From Rosellinia necatrix (Eukaryota; Ascomycota; Sordariomycetes; Xylariales; Xylariaceae), in assembly GCA_021209875.1 (NCBI GenBank), contig JAGYVD010000007.1, positions 1,612,001 to 1,676,000 on the forward strand: a stretch of DNA of 64,000 nt, read 5' to 3'. Each line of letters starts with the position of its first letter. Positions within the stretch are counted from its first letter, which is position 1. The notes beneath the pieces were generated by a model that made no database searches, was not told the origin of the DNA, and worked only from the letters and a program-made list of their open reading frames with translations. This document shows, one piece after another, positions 11,801-23,180 of this stretch. Made by a program: the position numbers and the translations under genes.

Positions 11801-13650
11801 AGATATAATGAAATGAGACGTTGCTTGCTCCCAGTCCCGAACAGGTAGAGTGGTTGAGTGATTGCCAAGGCAAGGCAAAAGGGGTGATGGGCGATAAGCC
11901 GACATCGTAGGCGTAACGGTGTGATGCCATTTGGGAAATCCGTCGGCGACAATGGCTTGTTACGATGTTAAAGACATCAGTACTCGAGGTTTCGTTTCGT
12001 AATAGAAATTCCCACCGTTCTTCACCCTCTACATGAGAAGACGATGTTATAATACAGATACAAGCACATTGGTCAGTCTGAGAAACATTCCCATATGCGA
12101 CCCCATTAAAGCTGTTGAGAATGTATTATTTTCCATTGCGGTTGCGTCGAGGGGTGTTATATATACCGTTGATCTTTTCGTCGATTGACGGTATCATCTT
12201 GCCGTGACAGTTGCTATTACCATCGGAGGCCATCACCACAGAGCGCCTATGCTGTATCAGCATGGTAGGTTCCAGGTACTTGCCCCCCCGACTGAATGTC
12301 AGCACGTATACTTCGTATCGGGCAGCACAGCTTCTCTTCAAAATTCACGAGACCAAACCCGGCCAGCGTAATGGTTTGCGACAACACTGGTGTATTTATT
12401 ACTTCTCTACATCTTAGTCATTTTTCTATTCACATATACTGGCATTACTAGTCTAGAAATGCCACACCCACCTCGACCTCCATCTCCTAATCGATTAATG
12501 CCAGGCCCACGCCCTCCTCCAGCAGCGCTACGGCCTTCTCCTCCTCCGTCGTTGGCCCCTCGCCCGGCTATCTCAACCTCCTAAAAAAGGAAAAAAAGAA
12601 AAAGAAAAACAGGTTATCCGACGATAGCCAAACTCTAATGTCCGCATCGCCCCTATGATGGCTGCTTCAACCACATTCTAGGCGAAGACGATGCCTATTA
12701 TGCAAGCTGTTCGTCGTCCTACAGGACAATCTTCAGCATCTCTTACAGAGAGTATGAGATACAACTATCCCAGGACACTAGGGACATTTACTATGGCCCA
12801 GAAATACTGCACCGAACGATTGAAAGCAATTCTATGCCCATGATTCGGTCACTGATGGGAAAGTGATTCAATTCGGTTTTACAAGGTGAATAGGCCTGGC
12901 CGCGCGAGCTCGGTGAATTCAGCTACACCCTATATGAGATTGCAGAGGTGCTATGGCAACAAAAAAAACCACGCTCCTTGGATCTACTTCGTATCAAAAC
13001 TAAATCAAAATTATCACATGGAATCGAGCGGACATTTAATCGGATGTGTTCATTGGTTTTTCGAATCCCGGCAGTATAACTTGCGCTAGCCAAGCGCCTG
13101 GGACACTCGAAATAATTTACAAAACACAGTACGGGGGGCCCAAGAAACACTCGGTATAGCCAGCATCGCCCTGACTTTCCGGTACAAAAAGACTTAGGAA
13201 TGCAACGTCACGTTTCAGCAATATAACTTAGTGTCGAGAGCTTGGCCTTATGACGATATATCTCCCGTAGGCATTATTGCCGTCCTCGAAAAATTCTGTT
13301 CAGCTGTTGGTCAGTTTCAATCGGGTGGACTTTGCTACCAGTCTCCCTACCATACTTAGGCGGCCAATTCGAGACAAATATCTAGCCGTCGTATACCGAG
13401 TTAAGGATGATCTTGCTGTACGGATGCTCCACGCCCTTGGTAACAATAACAGGGGAAATCCCAGGGCTGTGGCTGTAGAGGTTCTGACATGTCTCGATCC
13501 CCACGGAGTGACAACATCCTAAATGTATGAAGATTGCGATGATCTCTGTCTTATTTTCTCTGAGTGTTCAATTTCTTTGTTTAGGATTTCTATCATATAG
13601 CTTGGACCACCTAGGACCAATGCAGCTCTTCTTATTCAATATAGCGCTGA
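8862..13650. other. Gene-poor spacer
   Basis: Nearly 4.8 kb without a supportable gene. Open frames are at most about 120 codons, lack recognisable motifs and overlap on both strands. Near 12467-12590 a proline-rich plus-strand frame mirrors a minus-strand frame with many Glu/Val codons broken by stops, which could be a relic. CTACCTA-type motifs are scattered throughout. Confidence 0.5.
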
Positions 13651-13934
13651 ACAATGTCAAGCTTATGGGGAATCAATAAAGTACGACTTCATACTACATT
13701 GAAGGATGCCTTGTTCCGTTGATATACTTAGGCCAGATGGTTCGTGGACCTGTGTTCACATTTAGCCCCATACAGCACCAAGTATTCAACGAAATACGTC
13801 GAACATTAGGGTGTTATGACGTCTCGATAAATGTCGAAGGTGTTTTAGATACCTGGGGCCTAGGTCACTTTATTGTCCTAGAAGGCCATGTTCGGCTTCC
13901 GACTGTCATTGCTTTGGGTGGTGGGATAGTTTGA
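13651..13934 (+). pseudogene. Possible relic coding fragment upstream of the broken unknown gene
   Basis: A frame open from about 13681 to a TGA at 13932-13934 reads like ordinary protein (motifs SPIQHQVFNEIRRTLGCYD and VRLPTVIALGGGIV). Past the TGA the same frame continues with AAHVGIGAKA, as if a Trp codon TGG had become TGA. It is in the same register modulo 3 as the coding block at 14193-14783, but about 200 bases full of stops lie between. I do not recognise the family. It may be an earlier part of the same decayed gene. Confidence 0.25.
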
Positions 13935-14192
13935 GCCGCTCACGTGGGCATTGGAGCCAAGGCGATAATGTTGAGAACTTAATGGAGTGCTGGATCGACC
14001 CCAAGAGGCAAATAATAATCGGAGCCTGAATGAAGTGTGTCAGGTAGATAAAGCACATGGCGAGGTACTGGTTACCCTGCGGTGTAGTTCTAGTAGTATA
14101 CTTGTGTATATAAGGACCGAAGATCTCCCAGCTTAGATGGTAGGCCCAGGAATCAATGATATTGAGCCCTACCCCTATACTAAGCTACCTAC

Positions 14193-15090
14193 TTGAGACC
14201 TAGCTGGTACCCTCTAGTGACTAGACCCCAATCTGGACATTCTCCAGGTGGCAAAGTGATTGAGCGCCGACAAGAGGACGAGTCATTGTTACCTTTCCTA
14301 GGGTATCACCGGGGGCTCCAAATAAGATTCTATACTGGCGTTACGCAACGAATACTCCTCTGCGAGGTGGTAGCGGATATGGTTCCGATATTTTCGGCAG
14401 CGTGCCCACCAGATGAAAAGACATTGTGGGGGGACATAACGAGAGCCTATCAAGTCGATACTGCACTGCGGACGGGACAAATTGATCAGTGGCTGCTGGG
14501 ACTTCTGACAGATCACCGCCGGGCATTCCTTAAAATGGTGCGCAGAACGTTTGGTTTGCTTATTGGAACAGGTATGGATAGGAGTGGCAGGTACATGGTC
14601 GTGGCGTGGCCACACGCCACAAATAGCGAACGCTGTTTTAAGATTCCTCGCGAAAGGGAAAACCCATGGGCCCGGATTCTTGCAGACTCCGACGATTGTG
14701 CTACTTTTGCATATGTAACGACGAGATGCTTGGGAGCAGACACCATCAAGTGCAGCGGGCTGAACACTAATTGGAAAAAATAGGATTCCCTTTCTTGGAA
14801 CCTCCGTCATGCTGCGCTCCCCCAGCCAGGAGCATCCCGCGGCTTTGAAGCATAAAGCAACCCATTTTTTCGAGAAGCTAGATAGGAGCATGTTATTCGT
14901 CACGGTTCAAAAGCCAGTTGGAGCAACGAATGCGAATCTTGTCGCCAGAGCTAGTTCAATCCCCCTCGACATTCAAAAGAGAATGGCTGTGAACTTTTGG
15001 AGTGAGCAACGGAAAAGACAAGCCAGAATACGAGAAGCCTTCGTCGACCAAGTTTCCGCTGAAGAGGCCGCAGTGACGGCGGGAGACTAG
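14193..15090 (+). pseudogene. Unrecognised gene split by a frameshift at an A6 run
   Basis: Two plus-strand frames read as one protein. The first runs to a TAG at 14781-14783 and includes ACPPDEKTLWGDITRAYQ and RYMVVAWPHATNSERCF. The second (to 15090) contains MLRSPSQEHPAALKHKATHF and ends in a basic helical stretch, NFWSEQRKRQARIREAF. The switch lies at six A residues, 14775-14780. Dropping one base makes the frame continuous for roughly 298 codons, so either the gene is mutated or the run is miscalled. No start codon is evident near 14193; the first in-frame ATG encodes MVPIFSAAC, so the 5' end is probably missing. I know no family for it. The amino-acid make-up and length argue that it was once coding. 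Confidence 0.45.
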
Positions 15091-16004
15091 AGGTCATAAC
15101 AGTAGCAGCTTTTCATTTAATAGATTTTTATAGAACTTAATTTTCCAAGAACGTCAAATCCTGTCTATAGGCCAATTTAAGCTGAGCTGTAAACTCAGTA
15201 ATGTTCTTTTAAAAGTTCCCGTTGCTGAATCTGTTCGTCACTTTCTCTATTGTTTTCGAATAGTAATTAAGTTCTTCCAATAGTAATAACATATTAACTC
15301 AGTTCAGATTAGAATCAATCGGTGCCTTGCCGTGATAGTAGATCAGGCATTGAAGCCTTAGGTGGCAGGGGTCTGTAGCGAGCCGAGACATGTCAGATAA
15401 TTATCTCACCGGACAAATTTTAGCGACGGAAATCATTTCTTCGACGATTTGATGAGCTACTCTACTTAACTAATGGTGGTACTGGTTCTATGAAGTCGTT
15501 CTACCACCCGCACCCGGTACCCCCTGAATAGCAGTACTGAGACTAATCGTTTCACATTTAGGCCATTTCAGAGCGCTTAGTTTGGATACCGAGCCCGTGG
15601 ACTTGTCATCCAGAAGATCGTTGATATCTTGGAAGATGGAACCCCTCTTCATTGAGGAATGCTTCGAATCAGCGATTGCCCTGGCACTTTTCAGCTCAAC
15701 ATTCAATAAGCAGTTCTGGGTCAACCATCAGCTGTGTAGCTGCATGATTCTTCATATACATTACACTAATTTATGGCTTGCATGATACTGTATTGTAAAT
15801 TCTATGAAGCTCAAACTATCTAGATTTGGAGTGAGAGTTAGCGATTACTAAAATGTCATGAGCGCACTCGCTTACTTTTAACAGCTTGGGCCAAACGTGC
15901 TATATGGATACCCGAGGCAAAGCACCCAGTTGGGAGACACATGCATCTCTTTGCACGACGAGGGACCGGCAACTGCATCATTTAATGCCTTTTTTGAGAC
16001 TTAT
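15091..16004. other. Spacer downstream of the broken gene
   Basis: AT-richer sequence with no convincing gene. A minus-strand frame at 15488-15724 contains SIFQDINDLLDDKSTGSVSK, which looks protein-like. It has no supporting start, splice sites or recognised domain, so I do not call it. Confidence 0.45.
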
Positions 16005-16712
16005 CTAGGACTTCTTGAAACATCGCAAAGTTTTTTTTTGTGGGATTGGGATCTTCGATAGGAAGGAGGTATTGCCATCCCGCCGAGCGATGCTGGAAGG
16101 CGTCTCGACCAGCAGCGCATCGATGTCGTCGCCCCCGACCAGCGGATCGAAGCGGAAAGAGCGCATCTCCGTGTTCCCGAAGAGCTGGCCGTAGGTCTTG
16201 GTCAGGGCGCCGATGTACGTCCCGTGCGTGACGACGGCGATGTGGGCATCCGTGCCCCTGTGGCGCTGCGCGACCGTCCGGAGGAACAGCCTCGTGGCCC
16301 GGGCGCGCTTCAGGACGGACTGCGGCGCGTACCGGCTCGACGGCGTCTTGTCCGTCCAGCCGGGCGTCACGAACGAGTAGTCCAGGCGCGCGCCCCCAAA
16401 CTCGCGCTCCAGCTCCTCCCTGGTGCTGCCGATGTCGCACGGCGCCTTGCCGCTCTCTTGCAGGTCCGGCAGGAGGACAATCTTCTTCTTCGACCGGACG
16501 TAGTCCGGGAAGCCGGCGAGCGCGGTCTGGATTGTCCGCTTCATCGGCGAGCAGAAGACGACCTCTATCGGCCCTAGCTTCGCGACCTCGTCCGCGAGCT
16601 TTTCGCATTGCGAGAGGCCGGTCTCGGTCAGTTTCGGGTCACGAAGGGTTTTGTCCATGGCTGCATTGTGTGCGGCTTCCGCGTGGCGGATGACATGAAT
16701 GGTGGGTGGCAT
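16005..16712 (-). CDS. Histidine phosphatase superfamily (phosphoglycerate-mutase-like) protein
   Basis: A single exon of 235 residues. I start it at the ATG at 16712, because the product then opens MPPTIHVIRHAEAAHN, placing the RHxExxHN catalytic motif at residues 9-16 with the phospho-accepting histidine at position 10. The upstream in-frame extension is Asn/Thr/Ile-rich and looks like leader. Other family marks are the basic loop FCSPMKRTIQTA, the acidic LPDLQESG segment and the second catalytic histidine in AVVTHGTYIGAL. Branch-1 histidine phosphatases of this kind in fungi act on small phosphorylated metabolites or remain uncharacterised; the substrate cannot be read from the sequence. 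There is no signal peptide, so it is probably cytosolic. Long spacers flank it on both sides. A TATATAA box lies about 107 bases upstream. Confidence 0.9.
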   Translation of the reverse strand: MPPTIHVIRHAEAAHNAAMDKTLRDPKLTETGLSQCEKLADEVAKLGPIEVVFCSPMKRTIQTALAGFPDYVRSKKKIVLLPDLQESGKAPCDIGSTREELEREFGGARLDYSFVTPGWTDKTPSSRYAPQSVLKRARATRLFLRTVAQRHRGTDAHIAVVTHGTYIGALTKTYGQLFGNTEMRSFRFDPLVGGDDIDALLVETPSSIARRDGNTSFLSKIPIPQKKTLRCFKKS

Positions 16713-16818
16713 TGTGTTTGTGGTGTTTGTGATGGTAAGTTGGTTGATGCGGTTGATCAAGTAATTAAGGGATATTGGCAAAAGCGTTGTCGGCGATTGG
16801 TGTTGAATGGTTTACTCC

Positions 16819-16825
16819 TTATATA
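16819..16825 (-). promoter_or_regulatory. Candidate TATA box of the histidine phosphatase gene
   Basis: Minus-strand TATATAA about 107 bases before the proposed ATG, a plausible fungal core-promoter position. The assignment rests on sequence and spacing only. Confidence 0.4.
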
Positions 16826-19226
16826 GCTTAGAAAGTTCTACTCATGATATATTAAAGATCTATAGCTCCTCTCAACAACTCCATTTTCATTTAAACAATT
16901 ACGATGCTTCTATTACAAATCCTGTCGGGTGATTGCCAGTGTTGTATGGAACACACGCTCTGTACATAAGACAGTTGTTTGCTGTGAGACCTCTCTGAGA
17001 GACACCAGTCCTTTGTTATTGTGGGCATCATGGATGAAGCCCGGAGACATTGCAGACTTTATGCTCGCGGTATCTTCACTGAAGCTATATATTGGAAGCC
17101 CATACATATAAGAGTAAGGCCATTCCGCCTGAATCGGAGAGCAATACTTAATACCGGGGATTGAGGATGCGGCCACATGTTAAACATGGGCTTTATTGAG
17201 TAAGCTCTTGAGATACCGCGCTTTCAAGAGCCTCCATACATTTATTCTGCCCAATTATGATAAATCTGGCCTCTGGGGGGTAAATCTGCGTGGTTTTTCT
17301 ACAGCCTCTCACATCTACGAACTGACTCTCCCTCGGTAGTAGCTTGTTAAAAATGGTATATAAGTGGCTGTAGAGTCATGATCAGTGCTGTAATACTCTT
17401 CTATGACACAGCCGATGCCTTCGTTGACTTAGCTCGCGCCTGCTTCCTCCGAGGAAGGGACATCATTCTCTTGCTCTTCCCTGGGTACTTCCCATGTCCC
17501 TAGCGAAAATATTCATACAACCAATCGGGTGCCTCCTAGGCGAACTCACCTGTGGCTAACCATACCAGACCTGTTTGGGTCAGATGGTGTGTGACGGAGT
17601 TTAGGGGCATTCGAATGGCATATTGAGGAAATCGCGGTATCAGGAACAGCGTATCTAATCCTAGCATAGACACTTGAAACTCTCCAGCTAAAACATTATA
17701 GCCAACGCATTATAGCTTATAAGGACACTTAGTTGTCATACCGCGTAATAAAATTAGGCAGATTGCTCTAGCCCTGAACAAAATGCAAGAAAAATTTCGG
17801 GCTGTGGCTGTAAAATGGGGAAAGGCTATGATTGGGGAACTCCCGTTCCCAAGGCCGTTGGAAGAAGAGAGCGAGAGACCCCTCGAGGCTGACCGTAAAA
17901 GCACAAAGGAACGGTGCCGGGTCCCTTGTTGCTAGCATTGTTAGGCAGTCGTTGGCGCTGGTATCAGTGCCCCTATAGCGGTTTATAGCGGGGATTAGCA
18001 TTTACCAATTTTCAAGCGATTGATGCTTAGGTGTTTCATTCCCCTCGAGCATTACAGCCTTATTGGCGAAATATCCGCTCAAAGGAATGAAATGGATTTG
18101 GCGGGCGTATGCTACGTATTTACCTGCTTTATTATTAGGGGCGAGAGGAAGTTGGTGGCGTCGGTCGAGGCTACAGGAGACCTCGTTGTATTCGGCTTGT
18201 CGGAGTGGGAATTGTCTTCGTTCATGCGACCCGCATCATGGAAGTCTGGGCACGAGAAGATAGAAGAAAAGAATGAATTGTTTTGGATTAATGCGGTCGA
18301 ATCTGCAGAGTCTGCTGACGCGCCGGCCATGCGTGCAGCGGAGGCTAAAAATACTTCATACCTGTTGTTGACGCTTCGGTTGGTACTTCCGAGATGGGCT
18401 AAGACGGATCCGATACCTGAAAGCTTCCATCGTGGATCTATGTCTGTTCTGTATTCTGCATTTTCCCAGGTTACCTACCCCATGGCTATTGTTTCATTTA
18501 GAAGCCATGCATCCATGGATGCGCCTTGGATATGTAGGGAGGATAGATACCTACTTGGGTGGCTTGGTTCCTGTTTGATAGACCGCCATCGACCAGCTTA
18601 CCCTGCAGCTATGGTACTGATGTCTCGCGAGTCCTTTTAACTACCCACGGCAGGCTTCATGATGTCATAGTGTTTTGATATGAATTGAGCCATCGTTCTT
18701 CTGTTCTTCTGACTGAATCTTAGATCATTGTTGTTTTTTTTGCATTGTTTTGCCTTGCTGCCCTTTGCCTCTTACCTTTGCCTCTTACCTACTATGGGTA
18801 TTACCGTCCCTGGGATTTCAACCTGTCATATTGTTGAGGGGTCGACTTGGATGCGGCTAGTCCTGGTCTTGGGGTCAAGCGGATGGGATCTATCGCAATT
18901 TGACAAGATGGAATGGAACTACCTACATAAGTAACTAACACCGAGAGGGGCTTGGGGGTGGGTGGGGCCAGAGGATGTGGGACCTGAAAGCTTCTCCCTT
19001 GCTTGTGACGGATGTCCTGTAACTCGATCCGTCGAGCCCGGAATTGCTACGGGCGCGGCGGGATGAGCGCGGAGGGCTGCCCAGGCATACCTCCGGTCGG
19101 GTGGACACATTCAATTGACGGCAAGGGAAGCCACGGCATTCGCAATCTCTTCGATATGGTTCTACATCAGATGGTCCTACGTTATATGGCCCTGCATTGG
19201 ATGATGAATGCTCATACATACTATAC

Positions 19227-19341
19227 TCCCCTTCTCTCTCTCCTTCCCTTCCCTTCTCCCCTTCCCTTCCCTTCTCCCCTCCCCTCCTCTCCCCTTCTCC
19301 CCTTCCCTCCTCTCCCCTGCCCCTCTTCTTCTTCTCTCTTT
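19227..19341 (+). repeat. Polypyrimidine (CCCTT/CTC) tract
   Basis: About 115 bases that are almost pure C and T on the plus strand, made of irregular CCCTTCTCC-like units. Antisense frames across it encode only Glu/Gly/Arg repeats and are not genes. Confidence 0.85.
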
Positions 19342-19518
19342 GCACCTGGTTGGGCTTCCCCCTCTATGTGGCGTTGCGGCGTTGCGGTTTTGTGGCAATT
19401 AGATGATATGCGTGGCAGTTTTCTCATCGTTCTCGAAGCCGAACAAGAACGACGAATGGTAGAAGGACGAAGACTGGGGACCGAGCAACCGATGCAGCAC
19501 TTACGGATAGCGCATACA

Positions 19519-19613
19519 TAGAGTGCGTGCATATGGTGCATATGGTGCGTGCACAGGTATGGTGCGTGCATAGGTATAGCGCTGGTATAGTGCGTGCATA
19601 TAGTGCATACATA
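19519..19613 (+). repeat. Degenerate minisatellite of GTGCATATGGTGCGTGCATA type
   Basis: Imperfect units of 10-14 bases built from GTGCATA, GTGCGTGCATA and GGTATAG alternate for about 95 bases. Purine-pyrimidine alternation (TGCGTGCATA) is marked. Confidence 0.7.
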
Positions 19614-22600
19614 TGCCCCTCAGACACCCCGGAACCCTACACGCATGAGAGGGTCTATGGCGGAATGAACCCCATCTAGTGCGTTCCTACTGCAGTAGTG
19701 TTCTGGAACGCTTCTGGGGTTTTGGCCTTGGGGTTGGAGTCTCTGTCCGCGCTCGGGCTCTGCAGACGACTTATCCACTGATCGTCTGTCTGCGAGGCCC
19801 GCGCTATTCATGTCCTCACTGCGTCTTCTCGCTGCTGGAGCGACATGATGAACTTGCAAAACCTGTCGCCGGAACCCGATCCGGCCCGACCCGGGTTGTG
19901 CGCGGCGCTCAGGACTGTTCTGGCGACCCTGGTGCGTGCGCGGGCATTCCTGACAGTTGTACAACTGTCCGGTCACGTAGCACGGGGGTATCTTGGTACC
20001 CTCCACGTGTCGACACGTGTAGGTGGCACAGGATCGCGGGCTTTGATTGCCTGCCGCCGGAGCCACTAACCTAATCGCTAGCTACCTACCTGCTAGCTAA
20101 CTGATGCTCCGTCCACACACTCGCTGCTCTATAGTGTAGGACGCACTGCTCAAGGGGAAGGCACAGGGCGTTTTAGGCAGGTCCACGCCGGCACCTTCTT
20201 CTATATCCTATCGAGATAAGAAGAGATGCCTGATTTTTCCTTCTCGTTCCTTCCTTTTCCCCTCCTCCTCTTCTCTGTGGGGTTTGATGTTCTTGAGAAT
20301 ATCTGCCTCCAAGCAAGACCATTCGTCTCGCAACCTAGACTTTAGGCGCGTAACTTGCATTAAGATGCTGCTACACACAGCCCAAGCCCAAATGCCGGGT
20401 TTGGGCGCTGAAGCTGCTTGAGATTGCTTCTCTTACAATACGTCCGTTTCTCGCCGGTATCGGCGATCTGCCTCTCTAGCGGACCTGACTGATGCTTCCG
20501 CTGGCGTTTTTTACTCATCGTCGCCAATCTGTATCGCGAGGATGTTGGGATCGGGGGAACTCGCGGTGGCCCCGTAGCGCATGCTCTTATCGGGCTGGTT
20601 AGCTTTCTAATAGAGAAGCAGGGGCTGCGATAAATGCGCGCCTTCGAGGGAGTACGTCGCGAGACATGCACAGTCCCCACGTATCCATCCCCTCGCGCCC
20701 ACGGACCCCGTGCCCTCCCGCGGGGACGCGAGTTACTGCCAAGACAGTCCATGGAGGGACAAAAGAACGGCGGGCAGGATGCTGGCTTTGCTGGCTTGGC
20801 TGGCTGCTGCGCGAGCGAGGGATGCTGTCTGCACTTGAAAGCACCCTGTCTCTGCCGTGCAATACCATCTTGCAGAACGCGCTCACCTGTTCCTCACGGC
20901 ACGCGTACCGAGTATTTGCTTACTGTCGTACAAGCTGAGCAGCTCGCCGGTAAACTTAGATTGGGGCTACCAGGACGCGCTTGATTTCGTCCACTTCCAT
21001 CCCTTACAATGCCTCGTCTCTATACCACTGGCTCAGTAGGCTATTAGGCTACGTGTAGCATGTCACACACTCCCTAATCCAAGCACGGGGCGATTATTCG
21101 TAATAGTATGGTGCATGGGCTGCACCATATCTTATTCCCATGCTTCATAGACCTAGCATCGTCATGGAGTGAATATTGCAAACAGCACATTTCTACGGAC
21201 ACCATATTGGTCTAGCAGCGGAGGCGTCAATGACGAACGACGTGTAACCCGGGTCCAGGGGGAAATGCGAATTCAGTCTAAAGCAGCCGTCAAGAGATGG
21301 AGTGACAGCTCAACATTTCCATCGATGCACTCAATGTCACATCGCCCACACTTGAAGGAGACACCATACTCATTCTTTTTTTTTTTTTTTTTTACGTGTA
21401 TGGTGGTAATCTAGTGGATGAACAACGGCGCATTTTCATCAGTGTGTGTATGTGTATGTGTGTGCGCGCGTGAGTATGAGTATGAGTGTGGTGTGAAGAG
21501 GTGACACAAGTTGCAGTTGCAGAACAAGACTACTGATGTGATGCACTGATTCGATGCTGGCCGCTTCACTTTTGGCAATGGACCCGATGAGGGACACGGT
21601 AGGGCCAGGACGGAGCTAGAAGGAATTAGGTCCGGTCCTTAGGTGGGAACGGGTAATAATGGTTAAGCGAGGGGACGCCGACAGAATGTTGGGCTTATGT
21701 CGATGTTGCGCAATTCGATCGGCCGGCGGGTTCCCACGCGATATTCCCGGGTGTGGATCACTAGGGGAATGAATCGGTTCGCTGGATCCAACGCGCCAGG
21801 TTCGCGGGCCTCATTTGGCTTCGTTGGCTGGACTAGTGAGCGTTCATCCCTTGACGCCTGTGCTCCCCCAACTTCTCCCTCCCCGTCCAACGTTCCGGTG
21901 TTCAGTGCCTCTTTAAGTTCGACACCTTCATCTCAGGGGATCAGGCGCGGTGGTACCTCGCTGGCCGGGCGCCATTGGGGGAGGTCGTTGGTGAGTCGAT
22001 GTCTGAGTTCCACCTCTTCGACCTTTCCCATTTATTAAGGCACAGGGATAGCGCCGATGTCGAGGCCAGAACGAGGACTGGGGGAACGTGGCAGTCTTAT
22101 ATGGGGAACTGGGATTTGGCGGCAATTTCGCGCGTGTTTCGTGTCCGAGTCGCGTATGAGGGCTGCAGAATCGGCACATCTGCCCAGCGGACGCCAGCCA
22201 CTCGTTTTCGGGCGCTGCGGCCGTCATTGGCGGGCGATGTTGCGTGCTGCAGCATCCCGGCCAGTGCCCCGCCCTCCCCCCGTCACTGCCCCGCTCTCGG
22301 GATTGTCGCTGACCCCCCGGTCAGGCCAACGCCTGTACCTGTCCTTTGCAGACTCCTTCCACCCCACGTCTCTCTCCGCTTCGATTGAGTCTCCCTGACT
22401 GGCCAGGAACTCGGCCAGAGTGAGACTGGTGCGCTCGCCTGCATGCCGCGCCCTGCAAGCGGCCTTCGATCCGGCCACTCATCGCGCACGGCACGGTCGC
22501 TTTCGGTCGTCGCGTCTGTCGAAATGCGCTTCTCTGCGCCTTTTCGGCCTATGGACTTGCATGGCGGCTTGCAGATTCCACCATCCTCGACCGTCACAGT

Positions 22601-23180
22601 GACTCATTCGCCAACCATTTTCGGCCGATGCGACATTTCTGAGGACGAGCGGCGATTGAGCGCACGCAGCTCTGCGGGAAGGGAGGGGCGGACCGGAATG
22701 GTGATTGTCAATGGGTATAACATGGTCTCCGGCCGTGGATAGGCCCTGTCGGGCAGCGACCGTCTCTCTTTCTTTCCAACATATCAGGCCCTGAACGTTG
22801 GTCAATCCGGGGTTGACAACTCATCGCCCAGCTAGTCGACGATTCGAACAATTGCATGACTGCCCTGACACGTCTCCCGTCTCCCGTCGCCCGTCACTCG
22901 AGGTCCCGGGCTGGCATGCATCAGAAGGCATGAGCATGAGCATAGCATGAACTGCGGATAGCCTCACCTTAAGCGCCGGCCTGCCTGCACTGTAGCTCTT
23001 TGTTTATTTATTTATATCCCCTTTCTACACAGCCGTTTGTACCTACCTGCCGTGCATCTTCCGCTACCAACGGGAGTCAATCTTGATCCGCAACGCTGCG
23101 ATAGGCGCGTAGTCAGCCGCCCCGAGCCGGCCCCGTATCCCACCCCCAATCTTCACTTATCACAACGACATGCGACAGCT

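Larger units (their letters stand above)
16826..23180. other. Long gene-poor spacer with simple-sequence islands
   Basis: About 6.4 kb without a firmly supported gene. A minus-strand frame from the ATG at 18330 runs 69 codons to a CAG|GTAAAT donor at 18124/18123 and could be the first exon of a small gene. A 206-codon plus-strand frame crosses the same bases, and neither has a recognisable domain. A polypyrimidine tract (19227-19341) and a CATATGGTGCGTG-type minisatellite (19519-19613) lie in the middle. The last 2 kb, with its GC-rich short overlapping frames, is probably the promoter and leader of the F-box gene. Confidence 0.5.

Noticed and set aside
12978..13160. Possible tRNA or short RNA gene (GTTCGAATC-like sequence near 13060)
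   Set aside because: A B-box-like string occurs, but I could not fold a cloverleaf or find a matching A box. Similar strings at 42668 also fail.
15488..15724. Minus-strand 78-codon frame with SIFQDINDLLDDKS
   Set aside because: Protein-like, but short, without a valid start, and flanked by stops in every frame. Left as a note only.
18020..18640. 206-codon plus-strand frame
   Set aside because: No recognised domain and no good start context. A competing minus-strand frame covers the same bases. Not enough to call a gene.
19620..20074. Overlapping frames of 130-150 codons on both strands
   Set aside because: Both are Arg/Pro/Ser-rich with no motif or splice support, and mutually exclusive.
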